Notes under the pieces: model-generated
Told to the model about the DNA's origin: nothing
What the model saw: only the letters and a program-made list of their open reading frames with translations
Databases searched by the model: none
Part shown: positions 49,511 to 58,501 of the stretch, piece after piece
How the letters are laid out: the number at the start of each line of letters is the position of its first letter
Position numbering within the stretch: position 1 is the stretch's first letter
Made by a program: the position numbers and the translations under genes
DNA from: Dyella_A ginsengisoli
Lineage (GTDB): Bacteria; Pseudomonadota; Gammaproteobacteria; Xanthomonadales; Rhodanobacteraceae
Assembly (NCBI RefSeq): GCF_044904665.1
Contig: NZ_JADIKM010000005.1
Coordinates: 62,001 to 126,000, forward strand
DNA length: 64,000 bases
Reading direction: 5' to 3'

Positions 49511-50380
49511 ATGATTTCCCTTGCTGAAATGACGCCCCCGGCGCCCGACATCGTGCCGGTCGAGACGGTCGATGGCGCGCGATTCGAGCTGATCCTGGTG
49601 ATGTCGCCCGAAGCCCCGGCACGTCGGGCGTTGCTGTGGCTGCCGGCGATGGGTGTGCCGGCGCGTCACTACCTGCCGCTGGCGCAGGAGCTGGCCGCGC
49701 GCGGCGTGACGGTGGCGATCCACGAGTGGCGCGGCATCGGTTCGAGCGACCGTCGCGCGAGGCGGCGGATGGACTGGGGTTATCGCGAGCTCCTCGAGCG
49801 CGATCTCGCCGCCAGCGCGGCGCTGCTGGGCGATCGCATGCCTGGCATCCCCTGGGCGATGGGCGGGCACAGTCTCGGTGGCCAGCTGGCCTGTCTCTAC
49901 GCGGCGCTGCATCCGCAGCAGGTCGACGGCCTGGTGCTGGTCGCCAGCGGCGCGCCCTACTGGCGCGCATTCCCTCATCCCTGGTCGCTGCGCGCCGCGT
50001 TTCATCTGGCGCCGCTGCTGGCGCACCTGCGTGGACATTTGCCGGGACGCCGGCTGGGCTTTGCCGGCAACGAGGCGCGTGGCGTCATCGCCGACTGGGC
50101 CCGCACGGGCCGCAGTGGCCGCTACGCGGCGCGCGGCATGGCGCAGGATCTGGAGGCGGCGCTCGCCGAGCTGCGCACGCCAGTGCTGGCGATTCGCCTG
50201 TGCGACGACTGGCTGGTGCCTCCCGCTTCGCTGGACTGGCTGCTCGGCAAGCTGCCGGCATCGCCCGTGCAGCGGGTGGAACTGGCGGCCGACGCGCTCG
50301 ACGGCCAGCGCGCCGACCACTTCGCCTGGATGAAGGCGCCCGCCGCCGTGGCAGACGCGATCGCCAACTGGTTGCGCTGA
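49511..50380 (+). CDS. alpha/beta hydrolase
   Basis: 289 aa. Nucleophile motif G-G-H-S-L-G-G; 'VAIHEWRGIGSSDRRARRRMDWGYRELL' (split) is typical of a COG4757-like group; late histidine in 'RADHFAWMK'. Substrate unknown; no signal peptide. ATG 49511 is chosen because the extended frame upstream has no coding character. Confidence 0.82.
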   Translation: MISLAEMTPPAPDIVPVETVDGARFELILVMSPEAPARRALLWLPAMGVPARHYLPLAQELAARGVTVAIHEWRGIGSSDRRARRRMDWGYRELLERDLAASAALLGDRMPGIPWAMGGHSLGGQLACLYAALHPQQVDGLVLVASGAPYWRAFPHPWSLRAAFHLAPLLAHLRGHLPGRRLGFAGNEARGVIADWARTGRSGRYAARGMAQDLEAALAELRTPVLAIRLCDDWLVPPASLDWLLGKLPASPVQRVELAADALDGQRADHFAWMKAPAAVADAIANWLR

Positions 50381-50476
50381 GGAAACACCGCGTTCGCCAG
50401 TCGACTCCGTTCGCGCCTTGAAGATGCGCCCGCGCGCCAGCAACTCGTTCTTTTGTTTTCGCCCAAGAGGTCTGCC

Positions 50477-51535
50477 ATGTCCCTGTTCGAACCGCTGCCG
50501 CAGCGCTCCCTCACGCTGCGCAACCGCCTGGTAGTGGCGCCGATGTGCCAGTACTCGGCCAGCGACGGACTGCCGGACCACTGGCACCTCGTGCACCTGG
50601 GCAGCCGCGCCGTGGGCGGAGCTGCCTTGGTGATCAGCGAGGCGACCGCGGTGTCGGCACAGGGTCGGATCTCGCCCGGCGACACCGGCATCTGGAACGA
50701 GGCGCAGCGGGAAGCGTGGGCGCCGATCGCCGCCTTCATCAAGCAGCAGGGGGCGATTGCCGGCATCCAGCTGGCGCACGCCGGCCGCAAGGCCAGCGCG
50801 CAGCGTCCGTGGGAAGGCGGCGGCCCGCTTGCCGCCGAAGCGGGCGCCTGGTCCACGCTGGCGCCGTCCGCGATCGCCTTCGACGAGGGCTGGCACGTGC
50901 CGCAGGCGCTGGATCAGGCGGGGATCGACCAGGTCATCGACGATTTCCGCACCGCCGCCCGGCGCGCGCTGGCCGCCGGCTTCCAGCTGGCCGAAGTGCA
51001 CGCCGCGCACGGCTATCTGCTGCACCAGTTCCTCTCGCCGCTGAGCAACCAGCGCACCGATCGCTACGGCGGCAGCTTCGAGAACCGCACGCGGCTGGTG
51101 CGCGAAGTGGTGAGCGCCGTGCGCGAGGTGTGGCCGGCCGAGCTGCCCGTATGGTTGCGCATCTCGGCCACCGACTGGGTCGAGGGAGGCTGGGACGCGG
51201 CGCAGAGCGTAGCCCTGGCGCGCATGGTCAAGGAGCTTGGCGTGGACCTTGTCGACGTGTCGAGCGGCGGCCTGGTGCCGCACGTGAAGATTCCCGTCGG
51301 GCCGGGGTACCAGGTGCCGTTCGCCGCGCAGATCCGCCGCGAGGCGGATATCGCCACCGGCGCGGTCGGCATGATCGACGAGCCGGTGCAGGCCGAGGCG
51401 GTGATTGCCGACGGTGCCGCCGACGTGGTGCTGCAGGCGCGCGAAAGCCTGCGCGATCCGTACTTCCCGCGTCGTGCCGCGAAGGCCCTGGGCGCGACGC
51501 TGCACGTGCCTTTGCAATACCTGCGCTCGTGGTGA
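50477..51535 (+). CDS. old yellow enzyme (NADH:flavin oxidoreductase, YqjM type)
   Basis: 352 aa. 'APMCQYSASDGLPDHWHLVHLGSRAVGGAALV' (split), 'IQLAHAGRKAS', 'EVHAAHGYLLHQFLSPLSN' and 'DRYGGSFENR' are YqjM signatures with the substrate-binding His pair (HAAH). It reduces activated C=C bonds with FMN. ATG 50477 is preceded by AGAGG. Pirin follows in the same direction, 42 nt on. Confidence 0.93.
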   Translation: MSLFEPLPQRSLTLRNRLVVAPMCQYSASDGLPDHWHLVHLGSRAVGGAALVISEATAVSAQGRISPGDTGIWNEAQREAWAPIAAFIKQQGAIAGIQLAHAGRKASAQRPWEGGGPLAAEAGAWSTLAPSAIAFDEGWHVPQALDQAGIDQVIDDFRTAARRALAAGFQLAEVHAAHGYLLHQFLSPLSNQRTDRYGGSFENRTRLVREVVSAVREVWPAELPVWLRISATDWVEGGWDAAQSVALARMVKELGVDLVDVSSGGLVPHVKIPVGPGYQVPFAAQIRREADIATGAVGMIDEPVQAEAVIADGAADVVLQARESLRDPYFPRRAAKALGATLHVPLQYLRSW

Positions 51536-51577
51536 TGTGATCACTGCCTGCTCCTCAACTGCCGACGGAGGCCCGCC

Positions 51578-52453
51578 ATGAACACCACTCCGCTTTTGAT
51601 CGACGGACGCGTGCACGACCTCGGCGATGGCTTTCGCGTGCGCCGCCTGCTGCCCGTGCTGCAGGCTCGTCATGTCGGCCCGTTCGTGTTCTTCGATCAC
51701 ATGGGGCCGGCCGACATGCCCGCCGGCAAGGGCATGGACGTGCGGCCCCATCCGCATATCGGCCTGGCCACCGTGACCTGGCTGTTCGACGGCGCCATCC
51801 GCCACCGCGACAGCCTGGGCAGCGCGGTGGACATCCGCCCCGGCGCGGTGAACTGGATGACCGCCGGACGCGGCATCGTGCACTCCGAGCGCACGCCGCC
51901 GGCCGAACGCGAAGCCGGCCACACCCTGCACGGCGTGCAGGTGTGGGTGGCTCTGCCGCAGCCCGATGAGGAGGTGGTGCCCGAGTTCCATCATCACGAG
52001 GCCGGCGAGTTGCCGCGGATCGCCCGCGAGGGCGCCTCGCTCACGTTGATTGCCGGCACCGCCTACGGCGAAGCCTCGCCGGTGAAGGTATTCGCACCGA
52101 TGTTCTTCATCGAGGCCCGGCTGGAGGCCGGGGCCACGCTGGACTGGCCGGCCGAGCACGCCGAGCGCGGCGTGCATGTGATCGAGGGTGAGCTGCAGTG
52201 GGACGAGCTGACGGTGCCGGCCGGCCTGATGGCCGTGCAGGCCGGCGACGGCGCGCCGCCGCTGCGCGCACGCGAAGCGAGCCGGGTGATGCTGTTCGGC
52301 GGCGCACCGCTGGATGGCGAGCGTCACCTGTGGTGGAACTTCGTCTCCACCCGTCGCGAGCGGATCGAGCAGGCCAAGGCCGACTGGCAGGAAGGTCGCT
52401 TCGAGCGCGTGCCGGGCGACGACGAGGAGTTCATTCCGCTACCGACGAAGTGA
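51578..52453 (+). CDS. pirin family protein
   Basis: 291 aa. Cupin motifs 'VRPHPHIGLATVTWLFDGAI' (split) with the iron-binding H-x-H and H-S-E-R. Pirins are Fe-binding, some with quercetinase activity, and may act as redox-linked regulators. It is the usual companion of quinone or flavin reductase genes. ATG 51578. Confidence 0.93.
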   Translation: MNTTPLLIDGRVHDLGDGFRVRRLLPVLQARHVGPFVFFDHMGPADMPAGKGMDVRPHPHIGLATVTWLFDGAIRHRDSLGSAVDIRPGAVNWMTAGRGIVHSERTPPAEREAGHTLHGVQVWVALPQPDEEVVPEFHHHEAGELPRIAREGASLTLIAGTAYGEASPVKVFAPMFFIEARLEAGATLDWPAEHAERGVHVIEGELQWDELTVPAGLMAVQAGDGAPPLRAREASRVMLFGGAPLDGERHLWWNFVSTRRERIEQAKADWQEGRFERVPGDDEEFIPLPTK

Positions 52454-52536
52454 TGCCGCAGGCGCGCTGCGCGGCTGTGCGTCATGCAATTGCGCAGTGC
52501 CGCGCGTAGGCTCGGGGACTCGCATCGGGGGTGCAT

Positions 52537-52839
52537 ATGGCCGGCTTTTCCAGCTTCCGCGAGTTCTATCCGTTCTATCTGGGCGAGCACCGCAATCGTG
52601 TGTGCCGCCGCCTGCATTTCGCCGGCACCGCCTGCGTACTGGCGATCTTGGCGGCGGCCGTCGTCACCGGGCGACCTGCCTGGCTGTGGCTGGCGCCGGT
52701 GGCCGGCTACGGCTTTGCCTGGGTCGGGCACTTCGTGTTCGAGAAGAACCGCCCGGCCACGTTCCGCCATCCGCTGTACAGCCTCGCCGGCGACTGGGTG
52801 ATGTTCTTCGACGTGCTGCGCGGGCGCGTGCGGCTCTGA
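52537..52839 (+). CDS. DUF962 (Mpo1-like) membrane protein
   Basis: 100 aa with two or three membrane segments ('GTACVLAILAAAVVTG', 'WLWLAPVAGYGFAWV') and 'FFEKNRPATFRHPLYSLAGDWVM', the DUF962 signature. Yeast Mpo1 in this family oxidises 2-hydroxy fatty acids with Fe2+, but the bacterial role is not known. ATG 52537 is preferred over 52531. It follows pirin by 83 nt. Confidence 0.86.
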   Translation: MAGFSSFREFYPFYLGEHRNRVCRRLHFAGTACVLAILAAAVVTGRPAWLWLAPVAGYGFAWVGHFVFEKNRPATFRHPLYSLAGDWVMFFDVLRGRVRL

Positions 52840-52858
52840 CTTTTTTCTTGCAGCAATG

Positions 52859-52892
52859 AAAAAGGGCAGCCCGGACGGGCTGCCCTTTTTTT
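52859..52892 (+). terminator. intrinsic terminator between the DUF962 and M28 genes
   Basis: GGGCAGCCC-GGAC-GGGCTGCCC flanked by A's and T's. It serves the convergent genes in both directions. Confidence 0.85.
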
Positions 52893-52908
52893 CGCGTGCC
52901 AGGCCGGC

Positions 52909-54588
52909 TTACTTGCGCTGGTCGGCGGTGGCGTCGCGGGCGGCGCGGAACTCGGAGTCGCGGCTCCAGTTCGGCCACTCGTCGGAGTTCGCCAGCTTCG
53001 AGCCGAGCGTGTAGAGCATGCCCAGGTCGTGCGCCATGCCGGTGAAGCTCCAGTCGGCCTGCCATTCGTCGGACGGCTGGTGGTAGTGGTCCTTGGTATA
53101 CGCCTTCTCGGCGGCTTCGCCTTCCGCGACACCGCCGTTGGTCCAGTCGTCGCCCGAGCCGAACGAGATCGCCGGTACGCCGCGCTTGGCGAAGGAGAAG
53201 TGATCGGAGCGGAAGAAGTAGCCCGCCTCCGGATGCGGATCGGCCGCGTAGCTCACGCCGTCGGCCTTGGCCACGGCGATCAGGTCGTCGAGCAGGCCGA
53301 GCTTGGCGCTGCCGGAGATGGTGAAGTTGCGCGAGGGACCGTGCGGATCGAGCGCGTCCATGTTGATCACGCCCACCGTCTTGGCCTCCGGATAGAGCGG
53401 ATGGGTGGCGTAGTACTCCGAGCCCAGCAGGCCTTTTTCCTCGGCGGTGACGTTGAGGAACACCACCGAACGCTCGGGCTTCGGCCCATGCGCGAAGGCC
53501 TTGCCCAGCGCGAGCAGGGCGGCGGTGCCGGTGGCGTTGTCCACCGCACCGTTGTAGATGCGGTCGCCTTTGGCATCCGGCTCGCCGACGCCCAGGTGAT
53601 CCCAGTGCGCGCTGTAGAACACGGTCTCGTCCGGACGCTGGCTGCCCTTGACCATGCCCAGGATGTTCTGCGAGGTGATCACCGAGGCGTCGACGTTGAA
53701 CTTCGCCGAGAAGGTTTCGCCCTTCAGCGTCACCGGCTTGAAGTCGCGGGTCTGCGCCTGCTTCTTCAGGGCGTCGAAATCCAGCCCGGCGTCCTTGAAC
53801 ATCTGCACGGCCAGGTCGCGCTGGATCCAGCCCTCGACCTTGGAGTGCACCTCGGCCGGATGCTCGCGCACGATGTCGAACTGGGTGTTGGTGTTGGAGT
53901 TCTTCACCGTGGGCCAGCCGTACGAGGCCGGCGCCGTCTCGTGGATGATCAGCAGACCGAGCGCGCCCTGGCGGGCGATTTCCTCGTACTTGTAGGTCCA
54001 GCGGCCGTAGTAGGTCATCGCCTTGCCGCCGAAGTCGCCCTGACCGGTCTCGAAATCCGGATCGTTGATCAGCGCCACCGCGATCTTGCCGTGCAGGTCC
54101 ACGCCCTTGAAGTCGTCCCAGTTCCGCTCGGGCGCCTTCACGCCGTAGCCGACGAACACCAGGGGGGCGTTGGCGATGTCCACGCTGGTGGAGCCGTCCT
54201 GCGCGGCGCGCACGGCGATCTGGTCGCCCTGGGTCAGCGGTTCGCTCCTGCCGCCGATGGCCAGCGAGAAGCTCGGCTTGCCGGTGATCTCGAAGCGGCC
54301 CAGCGGCACCGGCTGGGTCCAGCTGCGCTTGCCGTCCTTGAGCGCGCCGGCCGGCTGCAGGCCGGCGGCCTTCATCTGGCTGATCACGTAGGCGACGGTG
54401 CGCTTCTCGCCGGCGGTGGCCGGGCCGCGGCCTTCGAACGCATCGGAGGCGAGTGTCTTCACCTGCTCGGAGAGGTAGTGCGGGTCGAAGGTCGGCGCCT
54501 TGGCGGCGTCGCTGGCCAAGGCGCCCTGGCCGGCGGCCAGCGCGGCGAGGATGGAACAGGCAAGCAGTCGTTTCACGATGGGTGGCAC
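52909..54588 (-). CDS. M28 family metallopeptidase
   Basis: 559 aa. Signal peptide (about 1-25). Zinc ligands occur in order: H in 'YSAHWDHLG', D in 'NGAVDNATG', E in 'TAEEKG', D in 'NMDALD' and H in 'DHYHQPSDEW'. A PA domain insertion near residues 110-250 is likely. It is an exported aminopeptidase or carboxypeptidase. It starts at GTG 54588 or GTG 54576; the second is better placed relative to an AGGTG. The start choice shifts four residues only. Confidence 0.9.
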   Translation of the reverse strand: MPPIVKRLLACSILAALAAGQGALASDAAKAPTFDPHYLSEQVKTLASDAFEGRGPATAGEKRTVAYVISQMKAAGLQPAGALKDGKRSWTQPVPLGRFEITGKPSFSLAIGGRSEPLTQGDQIAVRAAQDGSTSVDIANAPLVFVGYGVKAPERNWDDFKGVDLHGKIAVALINDPDFETGQGDFGGKAMTYYGRWTYKYEEIARQGALGLLIIHETAPASYGWPTVKNSNTNTQFDIVREHPAEVHSKVEGWIQRDLAVQMFKDAGLDFDALKKQAQTRDFKPVTLKGETFSAKFNVDASVITSQNILGMVKGSQRPDETVFYSAHWDHLGVGEPDAKGDRIYNGAVDNATGTAALLALGKAFAHGPKPERSVVFLNVTAEEKGLLGSEYYATHPLYPEAKTVGVINMDALDPHGPSRNFTISGSAKLGLLDDLIAVAKADGVSYAADPHPEAGYFFRSDHFSFAKRGVPAISFGSGDDWTNGGVAEGEAAEKAYTKDHYHQPSDEWQADWSFTGMAHDLGMLYTLGSKLANSDEWPNWSRDSEFRAARDATADQRK

Positions 54589-54652
54589 CTGCGTTTGGGA
54601 ATCCCCTCGATCCTAGCGAGATTCCGCGTGCAGGCCCAATGCGCCGAAAGTC

Positions 54653-55672
54653 TCAGTCCGTCGCCGTATCGTCCTGCTCGCGCAGCCAGCGGCGGTAACT
54701 CACCACGCGCTCCAGCCCGAAGCGGTCCGCCACGTCGTCCACCACGGCGTAGTGGTACCAGTGCTCGCCGCGCACCGTGGTGGCCGGGATCATGCGCACC
54801 GGCGGCGCGCCGGCCTCGTCGCTGTAGAAGCCGTCGCGACTGCCGAACCAGGGCAGCGCCGTGCCATCGCGCAGGGCGGTCAGCACCTCGATCGGCGCGC
54901 CCAAGTCGCTGGCGATCTCGTAGTGGGTGCGCAGGTCGTCGTCGGTCTGGATCAGCACGAAGCGGCCGTGGCCGTCGGCATCGAGCAGCAGCAGGCCGGT
55001 GGGATTCACGTGCAGGTAGCACTCCACCGCAGGAAATTGCTGCAGCACCTCGCGCAGCACCGGCAAGAACACCGGATCGCGCAGGAAGTGCACGTCGCCC
55101 AGCGCCATCGCCTCGGAGACGAACTGCCCGGCGCGCTCGAAGTAGCGCTGCTGCAGCGTCACGATGGCCTGCTGCAGTTTGTCCATCGCCCGCGGGTCGT
55201 TCTTGCGGATGAAGCGGTCGATCAGCCCGGAGTTGAACGCCTCGATCGCCGTCTCGTCGTCGGCGCGGCCGGTGAGCAGCACCTTGCCGATGTACGGGTT
55301 GTCGAGCTGGCGGCAGAAATCCAGCCCGTCCATCTCCGGCATCGCCTGGTCGACCACTACCACCGACACCTCGGCGAAGCGGGCCGGGTCGTGCATGGTG
55401 CGCGCGATCGAGTCCACGTCCAGCGCCATCAGCTCGCGGTTCGGCGAAGGGTGCTCGCGCCAGCGGTACAGCCAGCCGCCGCCGGGTACGGCGCGGCTGT
55501 CGAGCCGGTGCAGGTCGGCCAGCGCCTGGCGCGGCGAGCTGTAGCTCTTCAGGCGCTGCAGCGGGTCGAGCATCAGCGGCACCACGCCGAGGTAGGTTTC
55601 GTGGTCGTCCACCATCACCGTGGTGGTGGGGAAGCGGAACGGCGCGAGGCCGTGGTCGAAGGTCAGCCTCAT
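54653..55672 (-). CDS. response regulator with an atypical receiver and unknown output
   Basis: 339 aa. The receiver begins 'TTTVMVDDHETYLG' with acidic pair D22/D23, and the phosphoacceptor is likely D108 in 'VVVVDQAMPEMDG'. A spacing of about 85 residues between them is about 35 longer than usual, so an insertion of the 'DSRAVPGGGWLYRWREHPSPN' region is present. A K-like 'IRKNDPRAM' follows. The C-terminal ~170 residues are not a recognised DNA-binding output. It overlaps the kinase stop (ATGA). Confidence 0.85.
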   Translation of the reverse strand: MRLTFDHGLAPFRFPTTTVMVDDHETYLGVVPLMLDPLQRLKSYSSPRQALADLHRLDSRAVPGGGWLYRWREHPSPNRELMALDVDSIARTMHDPARFAEVSVVVVDQAMPEMDGLDFCRQLDNPYIGKVLLTGRADDETAIEAFNSGLIDRFIRKNDPRAMDKLQQAIVTLQQRYFERAGQFVSEAMALGDVHFLRDPVFLPVLREVLQQFPAVECYLHVNPTGLLLLDADGHGRFVLIQTDDDLRTHYEIASDLGAPIEVLTALRDGTALPWFGSRDGFYSDEAGAPPVRMIPATTVRGEHWYHYAVVDDVADRFGLERVVSYRRWLREQDDTATD

Positions 55673-57012
55673 GCTCTGGCGTCCGTGTCGCGGGCAGGAA
55701 AGGAGATCAGGAATTCGGTGTACTCGCCCCAGCGCGAGCGGCAGGTGATGCTGCCGCCCATGCGCTCGACCGCCTCGCGCGAGAACGCCAGCCCGATGCC
55801 CAGGCCGGCCACGCCACCGCGGTCCTCGCTGTAGGAATAGAAGCGGTTGAAGATGCGCGGCAGCACGTCCGGTGGGATGCCCGGGCCGGTGTCGCGCACG
55901 CGGATCACGCCCTGGTTGCCGGCTCGCCCGATGCGGATGTCGATCTCGCCCTTGCCGGCGCGGCCGGTATGGAACAACGCGTTGCGCAGCAGGTTGAAGA
56001 TCACGTGGGTCAGCAGCGGCTCGCTGCCGAGCAGGGTGAAGTCGCCGCCGTCGCGCAGGCGCACGCGCTCCTGCTCGCCGCGCGAGGCATAGGGATAGCG
56101 CGCCACCGCCTCGCGCAGCACCGCGCGGGCCTGCAGCGCGCGGAACAGCTGCGGATCGAGCGGGCGCGCGGCCATCAGCAGCATGTCGATCACCGTATGC
56201 GCGTGGCCCACCTCGTGCTCGATCGAGTCCATGCCGCGCTCCAGTGCCTCCAGATGGGCCGGGCGCAGCTCGGCCACCGGCAGCCCGGCCTCCTGCGCCA
56301 GCCGATGGCTCACCAGCAGGTCGGGCAGGTAGCGGCGGAACGCCTGGCCGGCAATGTGCAGCGCGCCCAGCGGCGTGCGCAGCTCGTGCGCGATGTTGTT
56401 CGAGGCACGCGTCAGCGCCTGGATGCGGGTCTGGTCCGCATGCTTCTGCGACAGGCTGGCCAGCGGGCCGAGCGCCAACGCCATGGCCAGCAGCGGCAGG
56501 TAGAGCAGGATGGGCCCGATCGGCATCGCCGCGTGCGGCCCGATCATCCACGCCAGCCACGCCAGCGCGCTGCCGATGGCGAAGATCAGCAGGAAGCTGA
56601 CCACGTCGAACATCATCAGGGTGAGGTAGATCGACGCCAGATGGATCAGCAGCCACGCCGTGCTGCCGCCGTTGCGCAACAGCATGTAGCCGGCGAAGAA
56701 CGGCAGCACGAAGGTCACCGCGACGTGCCAGTAGGCCGGCAGCACGGCGCGCAACTGGCGCGGCCACCAGCGCTGCGCCGACAGCGGCAGCAGCACCAGG
56801 CAACCGGCGATGCGCAGCGGCAGGCTCTCGAACGGCTGCGGCAGCGCGTACTTCCAGATCGGGTAGTACACCAGCATGCACAGCGAGCCGATCAGGCTCA
56901 TCGTGGCCAGCGTGGGCTGGGACGGGCGCGCGTGCTCGAACATCGCGTCGTCCAGCTGCAGCAACCGCTGCCGCAGCCGTGACCAGAGCGTGGGCGTGGC
57001 TGGTGGCGTCAT
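55669..57012 (-). CDS. CqsS-like sensor histidine kinase
   Basis: 447 aa from ATG 57012; ATG 57075 would add 21 residues and overlap the preceding gene. Six or seven membrane segments fill residues 35-185; within them Y50-Y-P-I-W-x-Y, then P-Q-x-x-E-S-L-x-L-R and a later L-P-F-F-x-x-Y-M-L-L resemble the CAI-1 receptor CqsS of Vibrio. The kinase core has H209 in N-I-A-H-E-L-R-T-P-L and G2-type 'VAGLGIGLAFSREAVERMGG'. CqsS senses alpha-hydroxyketones and is a hybrid; here the receiver is a separate gene. No cqsA synthase is near. Confidence 0.85.
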   Translation of the reverse strand: MTPPATPTLWSRLRQRLLQLDDAMFEHARPSQPTLATMSLIGSLCMLVYYPIWKYALPQPFESLPLRIAGCLVLLPLSAQRWWPRQLRAVLPAYWHVAVTFVLPFFAGYMLLRNGGSTAWLLIHLASIYLTLMMFDVVSFLLIFAIGSALAWLAWMIGPHAAMPIGPILLYLPLLAMALALGPLASLSQKHADQTRIQALTRASNNIAHELRTPLGALHIAGQAFRRYLPDLLVSHRLAQEAGLPVAELRPAHLEALERGMDSIEHEVGHAHTVIDMLLMAARPLDPQLFRALQARAVLREAVARYPYASRGEQERVRLRDGGDFTLLGSEPLLTHVIFNLLRNALFHTGRAGKGEIDIRIGRAGNQGVIRVRDTGPGIPPDVLPRIFNRFYSYSEDRGGVAGLGIGLAFSREAVERMGGSITCRSRWGEYTEFLISFPARDTDARA

Positions 57013-57037
57013 CGACACGCGCGTCTGCGGCCTCGCC

Positions 57038-57427
57038 TCAGCGGAAGCGCTTGTGGCAGCTGTCGCAGGCGTCATCCACCGGCTGCAGCGCGGTGGCCAG
57101 TGCGGCGCACGTGGTCGGTGCCGCCGTCACGGCGCTGCCGATGGTGCCCTGCAGTTTGTCCGAGGCATCCAGGAACGGCCGCTCCGCGCCCTTGAACGCG
57201 CCGGGGATGTCCAGCGCAGCGGACTGCAGGCGAGCCAGATTCGTGGCGATGGTTGCCGCGTCGCACTGTCCGGCTTTCACCGCATGGTGCAGTTCGCTGG
57301 AGTGGTAGGCCATCACCGTCATCACCGCCTTGGGCAGCGGCGTGCGCTGGTGCAGCGCGCTGAAGGTGAAGACGCTGCCGAGGATGCCGATGACCAGTCC
57401 CAGCACGATGAGCAGGGCAGAGCGCAT
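57038..57427 (-). CDS. class II cytochrome c (c'/c556-like)
   Basis: 129 aa. One N-terminal signal or anchor (M-R-S-A-L-L-I-V-L-G-L-V-I-G-I) is followed by a four-helix bundle sequence, and heme attaches at the C-terminal C-D-S-C-H-K. This is the cytochrome c' layout. These bind NO or CO or carry electrons in the periplasm. It ends 26 nt before the kinase start (or overlaps it if ATG 57075 is used), so a shared transcript is likely. Confidence 0.88.
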   Translation of the reverse strand: MRSALLIVLGLVIGILGSVFTFSALHQRTPLPKAVMTVMAYHSSELHHAVKAGQCDAATIATNLARLQSAALDIPGAFKGAERPFLDASDKLQGTIGSAVTAAPTTCAALATALQPVDDACDSCHKRFR

Positions 57428-57596
57428 GGGTTCGCATTCCTGTCGAAAAGGTGGCGGGCAGCATAGCCGAGCAGGGGCCGCTTTCCATCTGCCAGCCGTC
57501 GTGCGGGCGCGCCGTTTTACAATGTGCGGCCTTGTCCCTCGGAGTTGTCCGCATGTCGTCCCCGCCTGCCTGCCCGGAATCCGTCGGGGTGCGGCC

Positions 57597-58409
57597 ATGA
57601 GCCGCGCCGGCGAGGAAGCACTGCGCGAGCGGTTTGCCGGCGTCGAGCGGCTGTACGGCGTGGGCAGCCTGGCCCGGCTGGCCGGGAAGCACGTGTGCGT
57701 CATCGGCATCGGCGGGGTGGGCTCGTGGGCGGCCGAAGCGCTGGCGCGCAGCGGCGTGGGGCGGCTCACCCTGATCGATGCGGACGAGGTGTGCGTGTCC
57801 AACACCAACCGGCAGATGCACGCGCTGGACGGTGAGTACGGCAAGCCCAAGGTCGGCGTGATGGCCACGCGCCTGCACGCGATCAACCCGCAGCTGCGGC
57901 TGGAGGCGATCGAGCGATTCCTTACACCCTCCACGCTCGACGAGCTGCTCGACCGCGGCTACGACGTGGTGCTGGATGCCTGCGATGCGTTCCGCGTCAA
58001 GCTCGAGGCCATCGCCTGGTGCCGCCGCCGCAAGCTGCCGATGGTTACGGTGGGCTCGGCCGGCGGTCGCACCGATCCCACCCAGATCCGCGTGCGTGAT
58101 CTTTCGCGCACCGAGCACGACGCGATGTTCAGCCTGATCCGCAAGAAGCTCCGGCAGGACTTCAACTTTCCGCGCAGCCCCGCGCGCTACTTCGGCGTGT
58201 CGGCGGTCTACTCGCTGCAGAACGTGCAGTACCCGCAACCCGACGGCACCGTCTGCGGCACCCGGCCGCCCGGCGGCGACGCCTTGAACCTCGCCTGCGG
58301 CGGCGGATTGGGCGCCGCCACCCACGTCACCGGAGCCTTCGCCTTCGCGGCGGTGGGCAAGGTGATGGAGAAATTGCTCGAAAAGCGAGGAGTGACAAAC
58401 GAGGAGTGA
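57597..58409 (+). CDS. tcdA: tRNA threonylcarbamoyladenosine dehydratase
   Basis: 270 aa. ThiF/MoeB-type Rossmann motif G-I-G-G-V-G-S-W near residues 37-44, and 'NTNRQMHAL', 'DACDAFRVKL' and 'GSAGGRTDPTQI'. It cyclises t6A in tRNA to ct6A using ATP. Lengths and motifs fit CsdL/TcdA. It starts at ATG 57597, divergent from the cytochrome gene, and converges with the reductase gene after a GAGTGAG-rich inverted repeat. Confidence 0.95.
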   Translation: MSRAGEEALRERFAGVERLYGVGSLARLAGKHVCVIGIGGVGSWAAEALARSGVGRLTLIDADEVCVSNTNRQMHALDGEYGKPKVGVMATRLHAINPQLRLEAIERFLTPSTLDELLDRGYDVVLDACDAFRVKLEAIAWCRRRKLPMVTVGSAGGRTDPTQIRVRDLSRTEHDAMFSLIRKKLRQDFNFPRSPARYFGVSAVYSLQNVQYPQPDGTVCGTRPPGGDALNLACGGGLGAATHVTGAFAFAAVGKVMEKLLEKRGVTNEE

Positions 58410-58497
58410 GTGAAGAGGAGTGAGTAGTGAGAGAGAGCTCGACGCGCTGCGGTTTGGCTTTCCCTCTCACTCCTCACTTCTCGATCCTCACTCCTGT
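58401..58497. repeat. GAGTGAG-type inverted repeat between convergent genes
   Basis: GAGTGAG-rich sequence from 58401 is followed from about 58461 by its reverse complement (CTCACTCCTCAC text). An imperfect stem of about 30 bp forms. It covers both gene ends and probably terminates both. Confidence 0.6.
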
Positions 58498-58501
58498 TTA
58501 C

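Noticed and set aside
49361..52327. A 988-codon open frame on the minus strand
   Set aside because: Antisense to the alpha/beta hydrolase, OYE and pirin genes; low-complexity Arg/His/Ala text.
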